From Rhipidocladum racemiflorum (taxonomy: Eukaryota; Streptophyta; Magnoliopsida; Poales; Poaceae), in assembly GCA_036346355.1 (NCBI GenBank), contig CM070577.1, positions 50,726,309 through 50,790,308 of the forward strand: a stretch of DNA of 64,000 nucleotides, in the 5' to 3' direction. Below are positions 36,493-48,334 of this stretch, in pieces. Under the pieces are notes generated by a model that was not told the origin of the DNA, made no database searches, and worked only from the letters and a program-made list of their open reading frames with translations. The first letter of the stretch is position 1. Each line of letters begins with the position of its first letter. The translations under genes and the position numbers were made by a program.

Positions 36493-36547
36493 ATCTCCCC
36501 CGCACACATTGGGCCGAGATTATCTAGGAATCACTTGGGCCACCTGG

Positions 36548-36820
36548 GCTCTGATACCAATTGCTGGAACATAACATAAAAGAAATCTTGAGACAATTTT
36601 CTCTTGTATTATTGCTTCTTGTTCTTACTGGTTTGCTTATAAAATAGGTACAAGGCCTCTGCTTATATAGCAGAACATTAAGTACCAGACTAGGTAACAA
36701 CTTATGTGTTCGACTCGTACTCCAAACACTTTCCAAAACAAACTTACCTAAAACAAACTTTTCTAAAATAAACTTTCCTAAAACTCGGACTCTACTAAGT
36801 TTACAAGATTAATTCTAACA
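36548..36820 (-). mobile_element. copia-type LTR with initiator-Met primer site
   Basis: 259-bp LTR (36820 to 36562 on minus), TGTTAGAATT..TTCCAGCA, followed by ATTGGTATCAGAGC, the initiator-Met primer site at 36559-36548. Only 45 bases of internal DNA remain before the purine tract of the neighbouring LTR. It is similar along its length to the inverted LTR at 49693-49950. Confidence 0.7.
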
Positions 36821-37377
36821 CTAAGGTTCAAGATCAAGCGCGCTGCCTCAGGAGGAGACCCCTGGGGTGGCACCCACACTGCAGAAGGTGAAGACGTGCC
36901 ATGCGGCTGCAGAACAGCAAGTTGCAGGCGTGGCGAGCAGCAGAGCACAAACAACGTGAGTAGGGCTAACTCGCATCGTCAAGGCGACATCATCGTCACA
37001 ATCGTTGATTTCAATCCGAAGTAGCTAGTTGCTGATCTCGTCGAGATGACATGCGAGTCAGGGAAGTGTTCCTGGCTGTAACGCATCTTAGAATCAAGTT
37101 CAATGTGAAGCCGTTGATGTGTCCGAGTCGGAGTTCATGTTCCTCATCCACATGCACGAAACAAAGAACGTCCCACAAAGCAAGTCGTCTGTTTAGGAGC
37201 AAACTACATCAAGCCAGCAAACCAAGAGTAAGTGTGGCTGTGTCCAGGCATGGGACGCAAGGCAATGGTAGTGCAGCACAAGAAAACAGAGACCACATGC
37301 AACAAAGAAAAGTGAAGTGAAGCTTCTAACAGTGTACAGAGAGAAAAGAAAGGAAGATGTGTTTAGAATGTTGAAGA
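36821..37377. other. retrotransposon-derived stretch, unidentified
   Basis: No intact frame. Together with 49027-49692 it formed one continuous sequence before the Tat element inserted. Probably internal DNA of a degraded retroelement. Confidence 0.3.
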
Positions 37378-37382
37378 GGTGC

Positions 37383-38069
37383 TGTTTGCGCCAAAATTCG
37401 GTACATGGCAAAATGGGTTTGAATCGGATAAAAGCAATTATATGTGTTTGCATCGGAATTCGGCGTGTATTGAAATCAGTTCGAGACGAAAAGGAAGCGT
37501 TCGCATGGAAAGAAATCATCAAACGAATCGGAAAAGGAATCCGTTTCTAAAAAGGGAAGGAAATCAGATAATAGGCCGATACGGATAAACGCACCGTATC
37601 CATGTACAACTCGGATCGGCCAGGCATGTTATAAAAGGAGGTGGGTGTCAAGCGGCAAGGAATCAATCAATTCCAACAACACCTACTTTTTACACCCTTT
37701 TTCTTTTACATTGCTTTAGCTTCATAGATTTCTTTGCAAGTCGACGGAATCAACATAGCTGCGCATCGCCGATTGTTGATTTTAGCCGATTTTTGCCCAG
37801 GTTTGATTTGCTTCGTTTTGTTGCGCATCGCCTTCTCGAAGCCGATTTTACCTTATATCCGGATCAACTGTAACTGGTTGATCTAGTTATCTCCTAATCG
37901 GTTCTTGCCGACTAGCGAAAAGCCGATAGATCTTTGTTTATCGGCTTTGATCGAATTACAACTTCTACCTTGTCGATTTCAGGTCAAATCGACTGGCACG
38001 CTCTGCAAACCCGGTGTTTGTCTTGTGTGTTCGAGGCCTAAAACCCCCTTCACGTTTTTTGCGCGAACA
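37383..38069 (+). repeat. 5' LTR of Tat copy 1
   Basis: 687 bp, TGTTTGCGCC..GCGCGAACA. A TATAAAAG promoter box lies at 37630-37637. The motif GCCGAT/ATCGGC recurs many times here and through the element. Confidence 0.95.
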
Positions 38070-38072
38070 TAT

Positions 38073-38092
38073 TTTGGCACGCCCGGTGGGAC
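38073..38092 (+). other. primer-binding site of Tat copy 1
   Basis: TTGGCACGCCCGGTGGGACC begins four bases after the LTR. TGG at its start fits the CCA end of a tRNA; I did not assign the tRNA. It is not the initiator-Met type used by the Tekay-like element. Copy 2 has the same site with one change. Confidence 0.7.
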
Positions 38093-38100
38093 CAAAAAGA

Positions 38101-41100
38101 ATGTCGTCAACCGACAAGCCCGCAGTCACCGCCGATATCAACACCGATGCCATAATCGCGCCTCAGATGGCCGATTTAACCCCTGAGCAACGGAAAGAAA
38201 TCGAAGATCGAAAGGCAGCTCTGGAGGAAATGATGCTACGATGCTTCCAGAAAACACGCCGTGGCGTTACTCAAAAGATTGCACTCCCAAGCATCAATCC
38301 TATCGGAGATTCAACATCTGAATCGGTAAGCCGATACGCACCCGCTCAAGCTGATTTATCAAGTATGATCGAGCAATCTGTCCATCACGCATTGATTAAC
38401 CAATCATCGGCTCTAGTATCTACTTTAAAGCCGATGATAGAAAATAGTGTGAAAACAATTGCTCAAGAATTAGCTGCGTCTGGAAGCCTGCTAGATCCAC
38501 CACAAACCATTCCTACGTACCCAGTGTATTCCATAGCACCCAACACCAACACAGTAAACGTGTCGGCTCAAGCACCTATCATAATGCCGGCTCAACCTAC
38601 TGTTTTGAAACCAAGCATACAGAGAGATGGGTTCACACACTACCATGGGCACACGGATGGAGCCAAGATAGGCGCATCAAATCAATCAAGTGCGCCCTCC
38701 AATAACATCGGGTTATCGGCTTATCAGCCGATCGAGATGGGACAGGTTCCACAGTCACGAGGGGCCACAACCACGAAACAAGCACCATATAGGGGGATGC
38801 CATACGTCGAACCTTTCGCGCCCATACCCGATGCATTAGGTTTTAATCACGATTATGACGCAGCACCAAGACCTCCTGGGGTGCGAGTTGGACAAAGACC
38901 CGAGTTTGCACTCCGGGTGGCGCAAACAATGAGAATTGGCCGTGTCCGGCTGCACCACAAGCCGACAATGTTAATTGGGCAGAACAAATTGCCAATGTTT
39001 TGAGAGAACAGTTCGGTTTACAACCCAGAGGAAGAGTGATCGGCTACAGGAAGCCGTACCCCGATTACATAGACCGAATGCCATACCCCCACAACTTTAG
39101 GATACCAGACTTTGCTAAATTCTCAGGGGATGATTCTATTACCACAATTGAGCATATCGGACGATTCATGGCTCAATGTGGAGAGGCTGCACAGTCCGAC
39201 GGATTAAAAATTAGATTGTTCCCTTTATCATTATCTGGCACTGCGTTCACTTGGTTCACAAATCTACCCCCAAATTCAGTACATATGTGGAACGATTTAG
39301 AAAGCCGATTCCATGAGTACTTCTTTTCAGGGACTATGGAGCTTAGGATTTCTGATCTTAGTTCAGTCCGACAGAAGTACGGTGAATCGGTCTCTGATTA
39401 TATCAAAAGATTTAGAGGCGTACGAAACAGATGCTTCAGTGTAACATTACCCGATGATCAATTGGCCGATCTAGCGTTCCAAGGGTTAATCCCGCCATTA
39501 AAAGAGAAACTATCAGGCCAGGAGTTCCCCGACTTAGGCCACCTACTCCATCGCGTATCGGCACATGAAAGCCGATATGCAGAGAGCAAAGGGTTTAAAG
39601 ATAGGTTTAAGACAAACAGCAATGAAAAGGCCAAAGTAAACATGGTAGATTACGATTCGGGCGACACCTCTGACGACGAAGCAGAAGTGAACATAGCCGA
39701 GTGGGCCAAAGGTTCCAAAAAACCACTCGTATGCTCTCTGCTTAGGCCGACGAAGAATAAAGCGGAAGTCAAGTACTCGTATGATGTGTCAAAGTGTGAT
39801 AAAATATTTGATTTATTACTACAAGAAAAACTCATAAGGTTACCAGAGGGGCACATCATACCATCGGCCGAGGAAATTAAAAAGCGAAGGTATTGCAAAT
39901 GGCATCATTCGTTCTCCCATAACACTAACGATTGCAATATTTTTCGACAACAGATCCAATCGGCCATCGCCGATGGCAGGTTAAAGTTTGCAGAAGAATC
40001 GGCTATGCAGATAGATATGGGCCCTTTTCAGGTCAACATGGTTCAATGTTCACGAAAAGAAAAGAGGCCTGCGGAAGAAGATAAGCCGACTAAGGGACTT
40101 GTATCACGAGACGAGACAGTGCAGATCACTATCGGTTCTATACAAATAGAAGCCGATAAAAATGGGCAAAACTCAAGAACGGTAAAACCAAGAGGGGACT
40201 TAGAGGTCGGTAAATGGTATCGAGCTGAGAGGGCTCCAAGAAGAGCCGATTTCAAACCAAAGCCGACCTTCTCACAACTCCTGGGGAAATATGAAAGGAT
40301 AAGTCGAAGGTATAGCCCTCAACAACACCAGGGTTTTCCTCGATCAGGTCAAAGGAGGGACGAACGTTGGCGGCCAGATGTGCCACATCGGCCGATTACA
40401 GAAGAAGAGAAACATCGGCAATGTCCTTTTTGGCAGTTTTGCTGGGAAAGAGGGATGACCTTACCAACAGTTGTATCTTGTCCTATGCAACACTCGTCTA
40501 TATGTCGGCCAAACCAATCTGTAAAAGACAGGTTGTCCAGACCGATACACAATCGTCCAGAAGTAAGGAGCAAAAGGCCGATCTATGAAAGGTTGTCAAC
40601 ATCAGAACAAGGTGAATCCTCCCAAAATCAGGAATTATCGGCTAACGCAAGCAGGATGGAATCTGACAGCGAAATGGGCAATTTAGCTGGAAAAATAAGA
40701 AAGCCGATAGAACCCAAACCTAGATGGTGCCCTTCGGGTCTCAGCAAGTCGCAACGCAGGAGGCTTCAGCGATTAAAAACACAAGAAGAAAGGGAAGCCG
40801 AAAAGGAGAGTGAGAGGGATCGGACGTTTAATAAGTTAAGACCGGTACCGATTTTGAAAAAGGAGTGGAGAAAGAAGGAACAGATCGATAGTGATTCAGA
40901 TCAATCGGTTGAATCCAGTTCTCCGATGATCCGAGATGATACGCCGCCAATGGATATAAACATGGTATTCACCTTACCTGCCGAGTTCAGAACCGAAGAA
41001 TCGGCTGAAGAAGTGTTCGCCCAATTGCGCCTCGGAGCACCAGACGCTGTGTTTGAAAAACCACAAGACATGCATCGGCATTTGAAACCATTGTATCTAA

Positions 41101-41654
41101 AAGGATACATTAATGGCCGACCAATATCCCGTATGTTGGTCGATGGCGGGGCGACGGTCAATCTGATGCCGTTAAGTACTTTCAGAAAATTGGGAAAAGC
41201 CGATGAAGATTTAATCAAGACCAACATGGTGCTAAATGACTTCACCGGAGACCCAACTGAGGCTAAAGGCGTAATGGTGTCAGAACTGACAGTCGGTAAT
41301 AAAACTTTGCCGACTGCGTTTTTTGTGATTGAAGCCAAAGGCAATTACAGCGTACTCCTTGGGCGGGACTGGATCCATGCTAACTGTTGCATACCATCAA
41401 CTATGCACCAGAAACTGGTGCAGTGGAACGATGATACAGTAGAAGTCGTACCAGCCGACACATCGGCTCATATCGCCATGGCTAGCCCTGACACCAATTG
41501 GCCACACGAAGAGGCTGAATGCATATCAGGAAAAGCCTTGGACAATTGCGATTTTATCTGTATTGAGAAATCAGGATTCAGGCCGATCAGCGTTAAACCC
41601 AATACGTTTGATCGGACAGACGAAGTGATAAGAAGATGGAGCGCGAGACAATAG
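38101..41654 (+). pseudogene. Tat copy 1 gag-protease, one frameshift
   Basis: Capsid and aspartic protease. ATG at 38101 (MSSTDKPAVTADIN). The frame is open to 39003, and the rest reads in another frame from 39000 to 41654. Compared with copy 2, four bases are missing near 38910-38918, just before the capsid, so the two halves are out of register. The capsid at about 39090-39600 has FSGDDSITTIEHIGRFMAQC, FTWFTNLPPNSV and WNDLESRFHEYF. A zinc-knuckle-like CKWHHSFSHNTNDC lies near 39895-39940. The protease has MLVDGGATVNLMP (Asp-Gly-Gly-Ala in place of Asp-Ser-Gly-Ala) and LLGRDWIH. The 3' end overlaps pol by 19 bases. Everything except the one deletion looks intact. Confidence 0.88.
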
Positions 41655-44600
41655 CGAAACTGCAGGAAAAGGTAAGGAGCTATCGGCAGGAAGAATACGA
41701 AGAAGCTGTTGAAGATTTTGAAGAAGAAAGAAAGGGGTTAGGATTTACTTCTGCCGATTTGCTTGAAGAAATCGATATTGGTGAAGGGGATAGCAAAAGA
41801 CCAACGTTTGTAAGTGCTAAATTAGAACCCAGTTATAAAGCAAAGTTGGTCGAAATACTCAAGGAATATAAGGATTGCTTTGCGTGGGAGTATTATGAGA
41901 TGCCAGGTTTAAGCCGACAGCTAGTTGAACATCGGCTACCTATAAAACCTGGATATCGGCCGTTCAAACAGTACCCTAGGCGGTTTAACCCTACGTTGTA
42001 TGACGCTATAAAGGAAGAAGTAGGACGATTGCTAGAGGCGAAATTTATCCGGCCTTGCCGATACGCTGAGTGGGTCTCAAACATCGTCCCTGTGAAGAAG
42101 AAAAACGGCAAACTTAGGGTATGTGTCGATTTTAGAGATTTAAACAAAGCTACGCCAAAAGACGAGTACCCGATGCCCATAGCCGATATGCTTATCGATG
42201 CTGCATCTGGGAATAAAATCATAAGTTTTTTGGACGGGAACGCCGGGTACAATCAGATATTCATGGCCGAAGCCGATATACCCAAAATGGCTTTCAGATG
42301 TCCGGGGGCTTTAGGGCTATATGAATGGAAAGTTATGACCTTCGGTTTAAAAAATGCCGGTGCTACTTATCAACGTGCTATGAACCATATTTTCCATGAT
42401 TTGATCGGCAATACTGTGGAAATATACATTGACGACGTAGTGGTAAAATCCAAAGAAGACTGGCAACATTTAGCCGATCTGGAAAAAATGTTCGAAAGCA
42501 CAAGGTTACATGGGTTAAAAATGAACCCTCCCAAATGTGCTTTCGGAGTATCGGCTGGACAATTTCTTGGGTTTACGGTGCATGAAGGAGGGATTGAAGT
42601 AAACCCAACCAAAGTGAAAGCCATAGCCGATACTAAACCACCGACAAGTAAAAAGGAGCTGCAGGTGTTGATTGGGAAAATCAATTACTTGCGACGTTTT
42701 ATCTCAAACTTGTCAGGACGTATTCGGGCCTTCACACCGCTGCTGAAAATTAAAGATAACCAAGAGTTTAAGTGGGAAGCCGATCAGCAAAGGGCCTTCG
42801 ACGACATAAAAGGTTATCTGATGAGTCCACCAGTATTGACCGCACCGAAACACGGTATACCTTTTAGACTATATATATCGGCTGAAGGTGATTCGATTGG
42901 AGCAGTTTTAACACAAGAAGCCGATAGGAAGGAACGAGCAATATATTACTTAAGCCGACGTCTTCTAGATGCAGAAACCAGGTATCCCTTAGTAGAAAAG
43001 TTATGCTTGTCATTATACTTTGCTTGCACCAAGTTAAGACATTATATGCTGGCTTCCAAATGCGTTATAATATGCAAAACCGATGTAGTTAAATACATAT
43101 TATCGGCGCCCATCCTGCGGGGTCGGCTTGGTAAATGGGCATACGCCCTAACAGAGTTTGATTTATCCTATGAATCGGCTAAATCTGTGAAAGGACAAGC
43201 TGTGGCCGATTTTATCACAGGGAGTGAAACATTAGTAGGAACAACTAGTGTAACTCCTTGGCAACTGTATTTTGATGGGTCTGTCTGCCAAGAAGGCGAA
43301 GGCATTGGTGTGATATTAGTTTCACCTAGAAAGCAGGAGTATGACTTCATGTATCGGCTAAATAGCCGATGTTCAAATAATCAAGCAGAATACGAAGCAT
43401 TACTAAGGGGTCTACAATTGTTAGATAGCATCGGAGTGAGAGACGTCGAAGCTTTTGGAGATTCGATGTTAATTGTACAGCAAGTCAGAGGAGAATACCG
43501 ATGCAATGATGATGCACTAACCCAGTACTTGCATCAATGCCTCCAGATCATCGAGATGTTCACTACATTTTCCATAGAACATATCCCCAGAGAAGCTAAT
43601 GATAAAGCAAACCGATTGGCACAATGTGCATCAGGGTACAAGGTTGAAAGCCGACAGGGACCAATCGAGCTAAACGTTTGGCCGGTTTTATGTGTTCACC
43701 CTGTCGACTGGAGAACAGAGATAAGGGATTATTTGTCAGATCCAACCAAGCCGACCGAACAAAAGGTCAGGCGCAAAGCACTCAAATACGTTCTACTAGA
43801 AGACGTATTGTACTTTAGGACTATGGAAGGTTTATTATTAAGATGCCTGGGAACCGAGGAAGCCAAAGTGGCGATGGGTGAAGTTCATGAAGGCATTTGT
43901 GGGTCACATCAATCGGCTCATAAGATGAAATGGATACTGAGACGAACTGGATATTTTTGGCCGACGATGTTAGAAGACTGCTTCAAATATTATAGAGGAT
44001 GCCAAACGTGTCAAAAGTTTGGTAACATACAGTCAGCACCAGCATCGGTTTTACATCCGATCATCAAGCCATGGCCATTTAGAGGATGGGGTATAGACAT
44101 AATCGGCCAGATATTTCCGTCATCCAGCAAAGGACATAAGTTCATCCTCGCAGCCACAGATTATTTCTCAAAGTGGGTTGAGGCTGTACCACTCAAGAAG
44201 GTTACTAGCAGGGAGCTAATCGATTTCGTAAACGAACATATCATCCATCGGTTTGGGATTCCACAAACAATCACTACTGATCAGGGTACTGTGTTCATGT
44301 CCAACGAGTTCAAAGGGTTTGCGGAAAGTCTTGGGATAAAATTACTCAACTCCTCCCCTTACTACGCTCAGGCCAACGGACAGGCCGAATCGTCGAACAA
44401 AACGTTGATAAAGCTGATAAAAAGAAAAATTGAGGAAGAGCCAAGGAGATGGCATTCAACGCTATCGGAGGCTTTATGGGCTTATCGGCTATCTCATCAC
44501 GGATCAACTAAATTGTCACCCTTTCAGTTGGTATACGGACAAGAAGCCGTTTTGCCCGTTGAAATCAACATCGGCTCAATAAGGCTACACGAGCAAGATA

Positions 44601-44965
44601 AGGTATCAGCCGATGAATACAAACAGGCGATGCTGGACAATCTAGATGATTTGGCTGAACTAAGGCTGATCACGCTAGATCGGCTTAAAAAGAACAAAGA
44701 GATGGTTGCCAGGTCGTACAATAAAAAAGTGATTTTTAAAGCATTCAATCAAGCCGATTTAGTATGGAAAACCGTGTTGCCGATTGGGTCTAGGGATAAT
44801 CGATTCGGCAAATGGTCTCCAACATGGGAAGGGCCTTATAAGATCAATCGGCCGGTTGACGGGAATTCATATATACTGGAATCTTTAGAAGGGTTCGTCC
44901 TACCTAAAGCGATCAATGGAAAGTATCTGAAGGCATATCACCCAAGCATATGGGTCGGGTCCTAA
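41636..44965 (+). CDS. Tat copy 1 pol: RT, RNase H, second RNase H, integrase
   Basis: 1109 codons without a break. RT at about residues 90-280: LRVCVDFRDLNKATPKDEYP, FLDGNAGYNQI, FGLKNAGATYQRAM and catalytic EIYIDDVVVKSK. A first RNase H at about 380-480 carries the Y-D-A-type context poorly (RLYISAEGDSIGAVL), suggesting loss of catalytic residues. A second RNase H at about 545-670 (LYFDGSVCQEGEGIG, NNQAEYEALLRGL, EAFGDSMLIVQQV, PREANDKANRLAQ) is the extra domain known from Tat elements. Integrase from about 750: His-His-Cys-Cys finger (HEGICGSHQ, CQTCQKF), GIDIIGQI, TTDQGTVFMS and NGQAESSNK. No chromodomain is seen. Read in the -1 frame relative to protease, starting at an ATG inside the protease end. 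Confidence 0.93.
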   Translation: MERETIAKLQEKVRSYRQEEYEEAVEDFEEERKGLGFTSADLLEEIDIGEGDSKRPTFVSAKLEPSYKAKLVEILKEYKDCFAWEYYEMPGLSRQLVEHRLPIKPGYRPFKQYPRRFNPTLYDAIKEEVGRLLEAKFIRPCRYAEWVSNIVPVKKKNGKLRVCVDFRDLNKATPKDEYPMPIADMLIDAASGNKIISFLDGNAGYNQIFMAEADIPKMAFRCPGALGLYEWKVMTFGLKNAGATYQRAMNHIFHDLIGNTVEIYIDDVVVKSKEDWQHLADLEKMFESTRLHGLKMNPPKCAFGVSAGQFLGFTVHEGGIEVNPTKVKAIADTKPPTSKKELQVLIGKINYLRRFISNLSGRIRAFTPLLKIKDNQEFKWEADQQRAFDDIKGYLMSPPVLTAPKHGIPFRLYISAEGDSIGAVLTQEADRKERAIYYLSRRLLDAETRYPLVEKLCLSLYFACTKLRHYMLASKCVIICKTDVVKYILSAPILRGRLGKWAYALTEFDLSYESAKSVKGQAVADFITGSETLVGTTSVTPWQLYFDGSVCQEGEGIGVILVSPRKQEYDFMYRLNSRCSNNQAEYEALLRGLQLLDSIGVRDVEAFGDSMLIVQQVRGEYRCNDDALTQYLHQCLQIIEMFTTFSIEHIPREANDKANRLAQCASGYKVESRQGPIELNVWPVLCVHPVDWRTEIRDYLSDPTKPTEQKVRRKALKYVLLEDVLYFRTMEGLLLRCLGTEEAKVAMGEVHEGICGSHQSAHKMKWILRRTGYFWPTMLEDCFKYYRGCQTCQKFGNIQSAPASVLHPIIKPWPFRGWGIDIIGQIFPSSSKGHKFILAATDYFSKWVEAVPLKKVTSRELIDFVNEHIIHRFGIPQTITTDQGTVFMSNEFKGFAESLGIKLLNSSPYYAQANGQAESSNKTLIKLIKRKIEEEPRRWHSTLSEALWAYRLSHHGSTKLSPFQLVYGQEAVLPVEINIGSIRLHEQDKVSADEYKQAMLDNLDDLAELRLITLDRLKKNKEMVARSYNKKVIFKAFNQADLVWKTVLPIGSRDNRFGKWSPTWEGPYKINRPVDGNSYILESLEGFVLPKAINGKYLKAYHPSIWVGS

Positions 44966-45171
44966 CTACAGAGGTGAAGGCATCAGGATCAATGACAAGC
45001 ACATGCATATAAAATTGGTCATACAGCCGACCAAGTCAGTTTGAAACATTCATCCACAGATTAAAAGTTTACAAAATCGGATGCACAGCCGATCAAGCAA
45101 AAGTTCAAAAGACATCTCAAGTTTAAAGCAATATTACAGAGGTTGGCCACAACTGATCAGTAAATTAAAGA

Positions 45172-48065
45172 CTAGTGTAGTCCCGACCCGGGCAAATGGG
45201 CTCCCAAAGCCGATAGTGCCGCTGCTGCCCTACCGATGGTAGCTTGGACGCCGTCTATCAATTGTTGATCGGCTACTGCATCACCCGGGACTGGGACTAT
45301 CTTGGCCGATTGGTTCTTGACTTGGGCAAAAACTTCGCCAATTTGCCGCCTTTGAACGGCCAGTGAAGACGATGAGTCAGTGATGCTGAGCCGACATTCT
45401 GCAAGATCTTTGGTAACAAGGGCCAGCTGTTCTTCAAGTTTGGCCTTGGTCGATTCCAGCTCATGGGCCCTGTTCTTAGTCGTTTTGAGTATAGCTGCAC
45501 CTTGGTCAAATGTGCTCTTTCGAGATTTAGCGTCAGCTATAAGTTTGTCCAAAATCTCTTGATCAGCTTGTTGGGCCTTCCTCTGTTCGGCTCTTAGCTT
45601 GGCTGATTCCACATCCAGCCGACGAGCGTCCAAGTGGCAGACCTCTAGCAGCGCATCCATGGCGGCAGAAGGGAGATCGGCTTGCATGGCCGCCATAGCA
45701 TCCCTCAGTGGTTGCGTGTTAGCCAGAAGGGCTGCCTCTGGTTGCATCACTTCATCCAGAAGACGATTAAGCCGTTCTTGCATACCCGGCTGAGCAGTAA
45801 CGACGGCCGATGCTGGCGCGGAAGCAGCTATGATGCGTTGGATATCGGCTGGATAATCGTCAGTAGCCATGACCTCCGGGTCGTCCAGCTTGTCCAAAGT
45901 AAAGCCAAGCAGATCGGCTAGATCAGTTGGTGCTTTAAGGTCAGGATCGGAAATCTCGACCGTCTGTTGTGGTACGGCTGGAGGTGGGGAAAGCAATGGA
46001 GGAATAGCTGATGTAGCACCTTGGGGATCGGCTATAACTCCCGCTATCTGTACCGATGGAGATTGCTAGAAAAACGAACAAGTCAGTTAGAAAAACAAAC
46101 GAAGCAGCAAAAAGGCAGGCGTAAGCCAAAGGCTACTGAGACTCACATCGGTGGCTGAATGATGCGGGAACCATCGGGTTGGTGCCTCAAGGGTGCAGGC
46201 GGCGCTGGCGACTTCTTCCTCCTCTCTGAAGTGCCTTCGAGTTAGCAATTATCAAAGCAAGGGACATATTAGCCGATATGCAAAAGACTTACTTGGAGCG
46301 CGTTGGCGAGCCAGGTCCGACAGGGATGGACTCTGAACGCCCAAATTTCCAGAAGTATATCCTGTAGTTCCGACGGATTGACCCGGCGTCTCATGCGCCA
46401 CTACTGGCAGAAATATGAGGGTCGGCTATTTGATCACCAGCATCTGTGCCGCCCTGAAAAGTTCAAAAAACCATACTTAATGAAAAAAAACAATTGCCAA
46501 CATGGAAACAAATAAAAGGACACCGGTACCTCTACAGCTACTGAGGAGTCGGTATAACCGGAACTCTCGCTGGGGCCAGAAGCCACCATCGGCTCATGGA
46601 AATCAGGCAAAAAGTTTAGAATTATAGCCGACGGAGTTCTGTCCATCAACAAGGCCTCTGATATCCGAGACCACCATTGTGAAAATGTGGCCGACCGACG
46701 AGAGTTAAGAACGAAATGTGGCAAAGAAAGAAGTTGAAATCCGTCGGCTACTTCGGGGACGATCTCCGCAGCGACACTGTTGGTCACCCGGGAACGAGGT
46801 TCGATGCAGGACAGCAAGGGAAAGGAAGGGATGGTTTGCCCAAAACCCAATTGACGGGCATAAACCGATGGATGATAGAATTCGTAGGAAGGCTGAAATG
46901 TCCTGTTGCGTGTATTCAAGCCGACGTGAATAAGGCAGGGGGAGAGGATAATTTTATACAAGTCCAAAGTGGACTGGGGCATCAAGGAACTATCGGCATC
47001 TAAGTGAAGAAATGATGGGTATGGACAATCGGCTAGGTCGGTGTAACAGAAAAAATCTTGTTGGCCGAAAGAAGATCTGTCTAAAGTGAGGAAAAAACGG
47101 AGATACTTGTGAAAACTAGCTGAGTCCATTTTTAGCTCATCGGTAGACGACATGATGAATCTCTCACCGAAAGATCGGCTAGCTCTATACTGGGGGACCA
47201 CGTGTTCTGGATAATCTTCCCTGGGAAAAGTCAAACTCCCCATGGGTTCCGGTAAAATGGATCGGCTAAATATGCAGTAGAGCCATGTTTGGATAAACCA
47301 CAGGGGACCTCCTATATTGCCGACAACAAACTTAGCGAAACCAGAAAAAAGCCGACTACGAATCACATACATCATCTGGTATACTGCTCCCAAAAAGATC
47401 TTACCAAGGGCCAGCCGATGACCTTCCACTAAGCGTTCCGCTATTAGTTGAAAGGATTGGGTGGGGCCAAGAGAGGCGCCGCAGAATAAGTATCGGTCTA
47501 ACCAAAGATTAAGAAAAGCAACATGCTCTTCAGCCGATACAGGACCATTGACCCTATTGTTATTTTGGACATACTTATGCCAACCTTCGCCTTTCTTGCG
47601 GATTAATTTAAAAGTGGGTTTCCCACTAAAAGCCGACAGCAGACCCCCGTCTGGCCTAAGGCAGGATAATTGAGCCACGTCAAGTAAAGTAGGGCCTATC
47701 GGGCCAGATGGGAATAGAAAAGCATTAAAAGAGTCCGACCAGAAATAGCAAGCCGCAGCTACTAAGGGTTCATTGGCTTCAGGGTCGGCTAGACTCAAAG
47801 GCAAAGATTCAGCTATGCCCATTCTCTCCCATTCTACCCTCTTCTGAGCCGATATCCTAATGAACCAAGATCTCCATCCCTTCAAATTCGTGGGCCAGGC
47901 TCTAAAACTTTTTCCCCACTCAGAAATATTATATCCTGCAGCCGACAACGGGAGTCTAGGGATCTCGTCATTGATAACCGTGTCGGCCGATATGGTACCT
48001 ATGGGCCCTAGGTAAAATTGGTCCGAGCTTTGAGGAATCGGAATGAATACCTGCGAAGGGTCCAT
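45172..48065 (-). CDS. antisense plant-mobile-domain gene of Tat copy 1 (spliced; exon 2 damaged)
   Basis: Lies between pol and the 3' LTR on the opposite strand. Exon 1, 48065-46530, is 512 uninterrupted codons: MDPSQVFIPIPQSSDQF, ACYFWSDSFNAFLFPSGPIG, RVNGPVSAEEH, AVYQMMYVIRSRL; this is a plant mobile domain (aminotransferase-like) protein. Donor GAG|GTACCG and acceptor TTTTCAG lead to exon 2 (46453-46293), then exon 3 (46225-46147; basic RRKKS) and exon 4 (46065-45172), a long coiled-coil-like Glu/Gln/Ala-rich tail with LEEQLALVTKDLAECRLSI. Exons and phases match copy 2. Exon 2 is 8 bases shorter and exon 3 is 4 bases shorter than in copy 2; exon 2 meets a TGA early, so the full protein is probably broken here. 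Plant mobile domains are known from Arabidopsis MAIN/MAIL1 and from Tat elements; biochemical role unknown. Confidence 0.8.
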
Positions 48066-48163
48066 TTCAGCCGATTTCGAAAGAACGGAAGGAAGAAGAT
48101 GAAGGCCGATGATGCGTGGTTCGGGAGCTTGGAAGCGTGAAAATGACCGTGGGGGGGACCCCA

Positions 48164-48171
48164 TATTTATA
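48164..48171 (-). promoter_or_regulatory. TATA box of the antisense gene, copy 1
   Basis: TATAAATA on minus, 99 bp before the antisense ATG and outside the LTR. The same box at the same distance is present in copy 2. Confidence 0.75.
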
Positions 48172-48316
48172 CCGCGATGAAAGAAGGCGAGCGGGCGGGA
48201 ACAGTTGCTGCATTAAAAACGCACCGAGATTATTACGGCGCCATTTAATGGGAAGTTACCAAGAATTTCCGACGACAAGCCGATTGCAATTTTTGAAAAG
48301 TATCAAGTTATCTTTC

Positions 48317-48334
48317 CAAAAATTGGGGGGCATA
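48317..48334 (+). other. polypurine tract of Tat copy 1
   Basis: AAAATTGGGGGGCATA directly abuts the 3' LTR. Confidence 0.75.
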
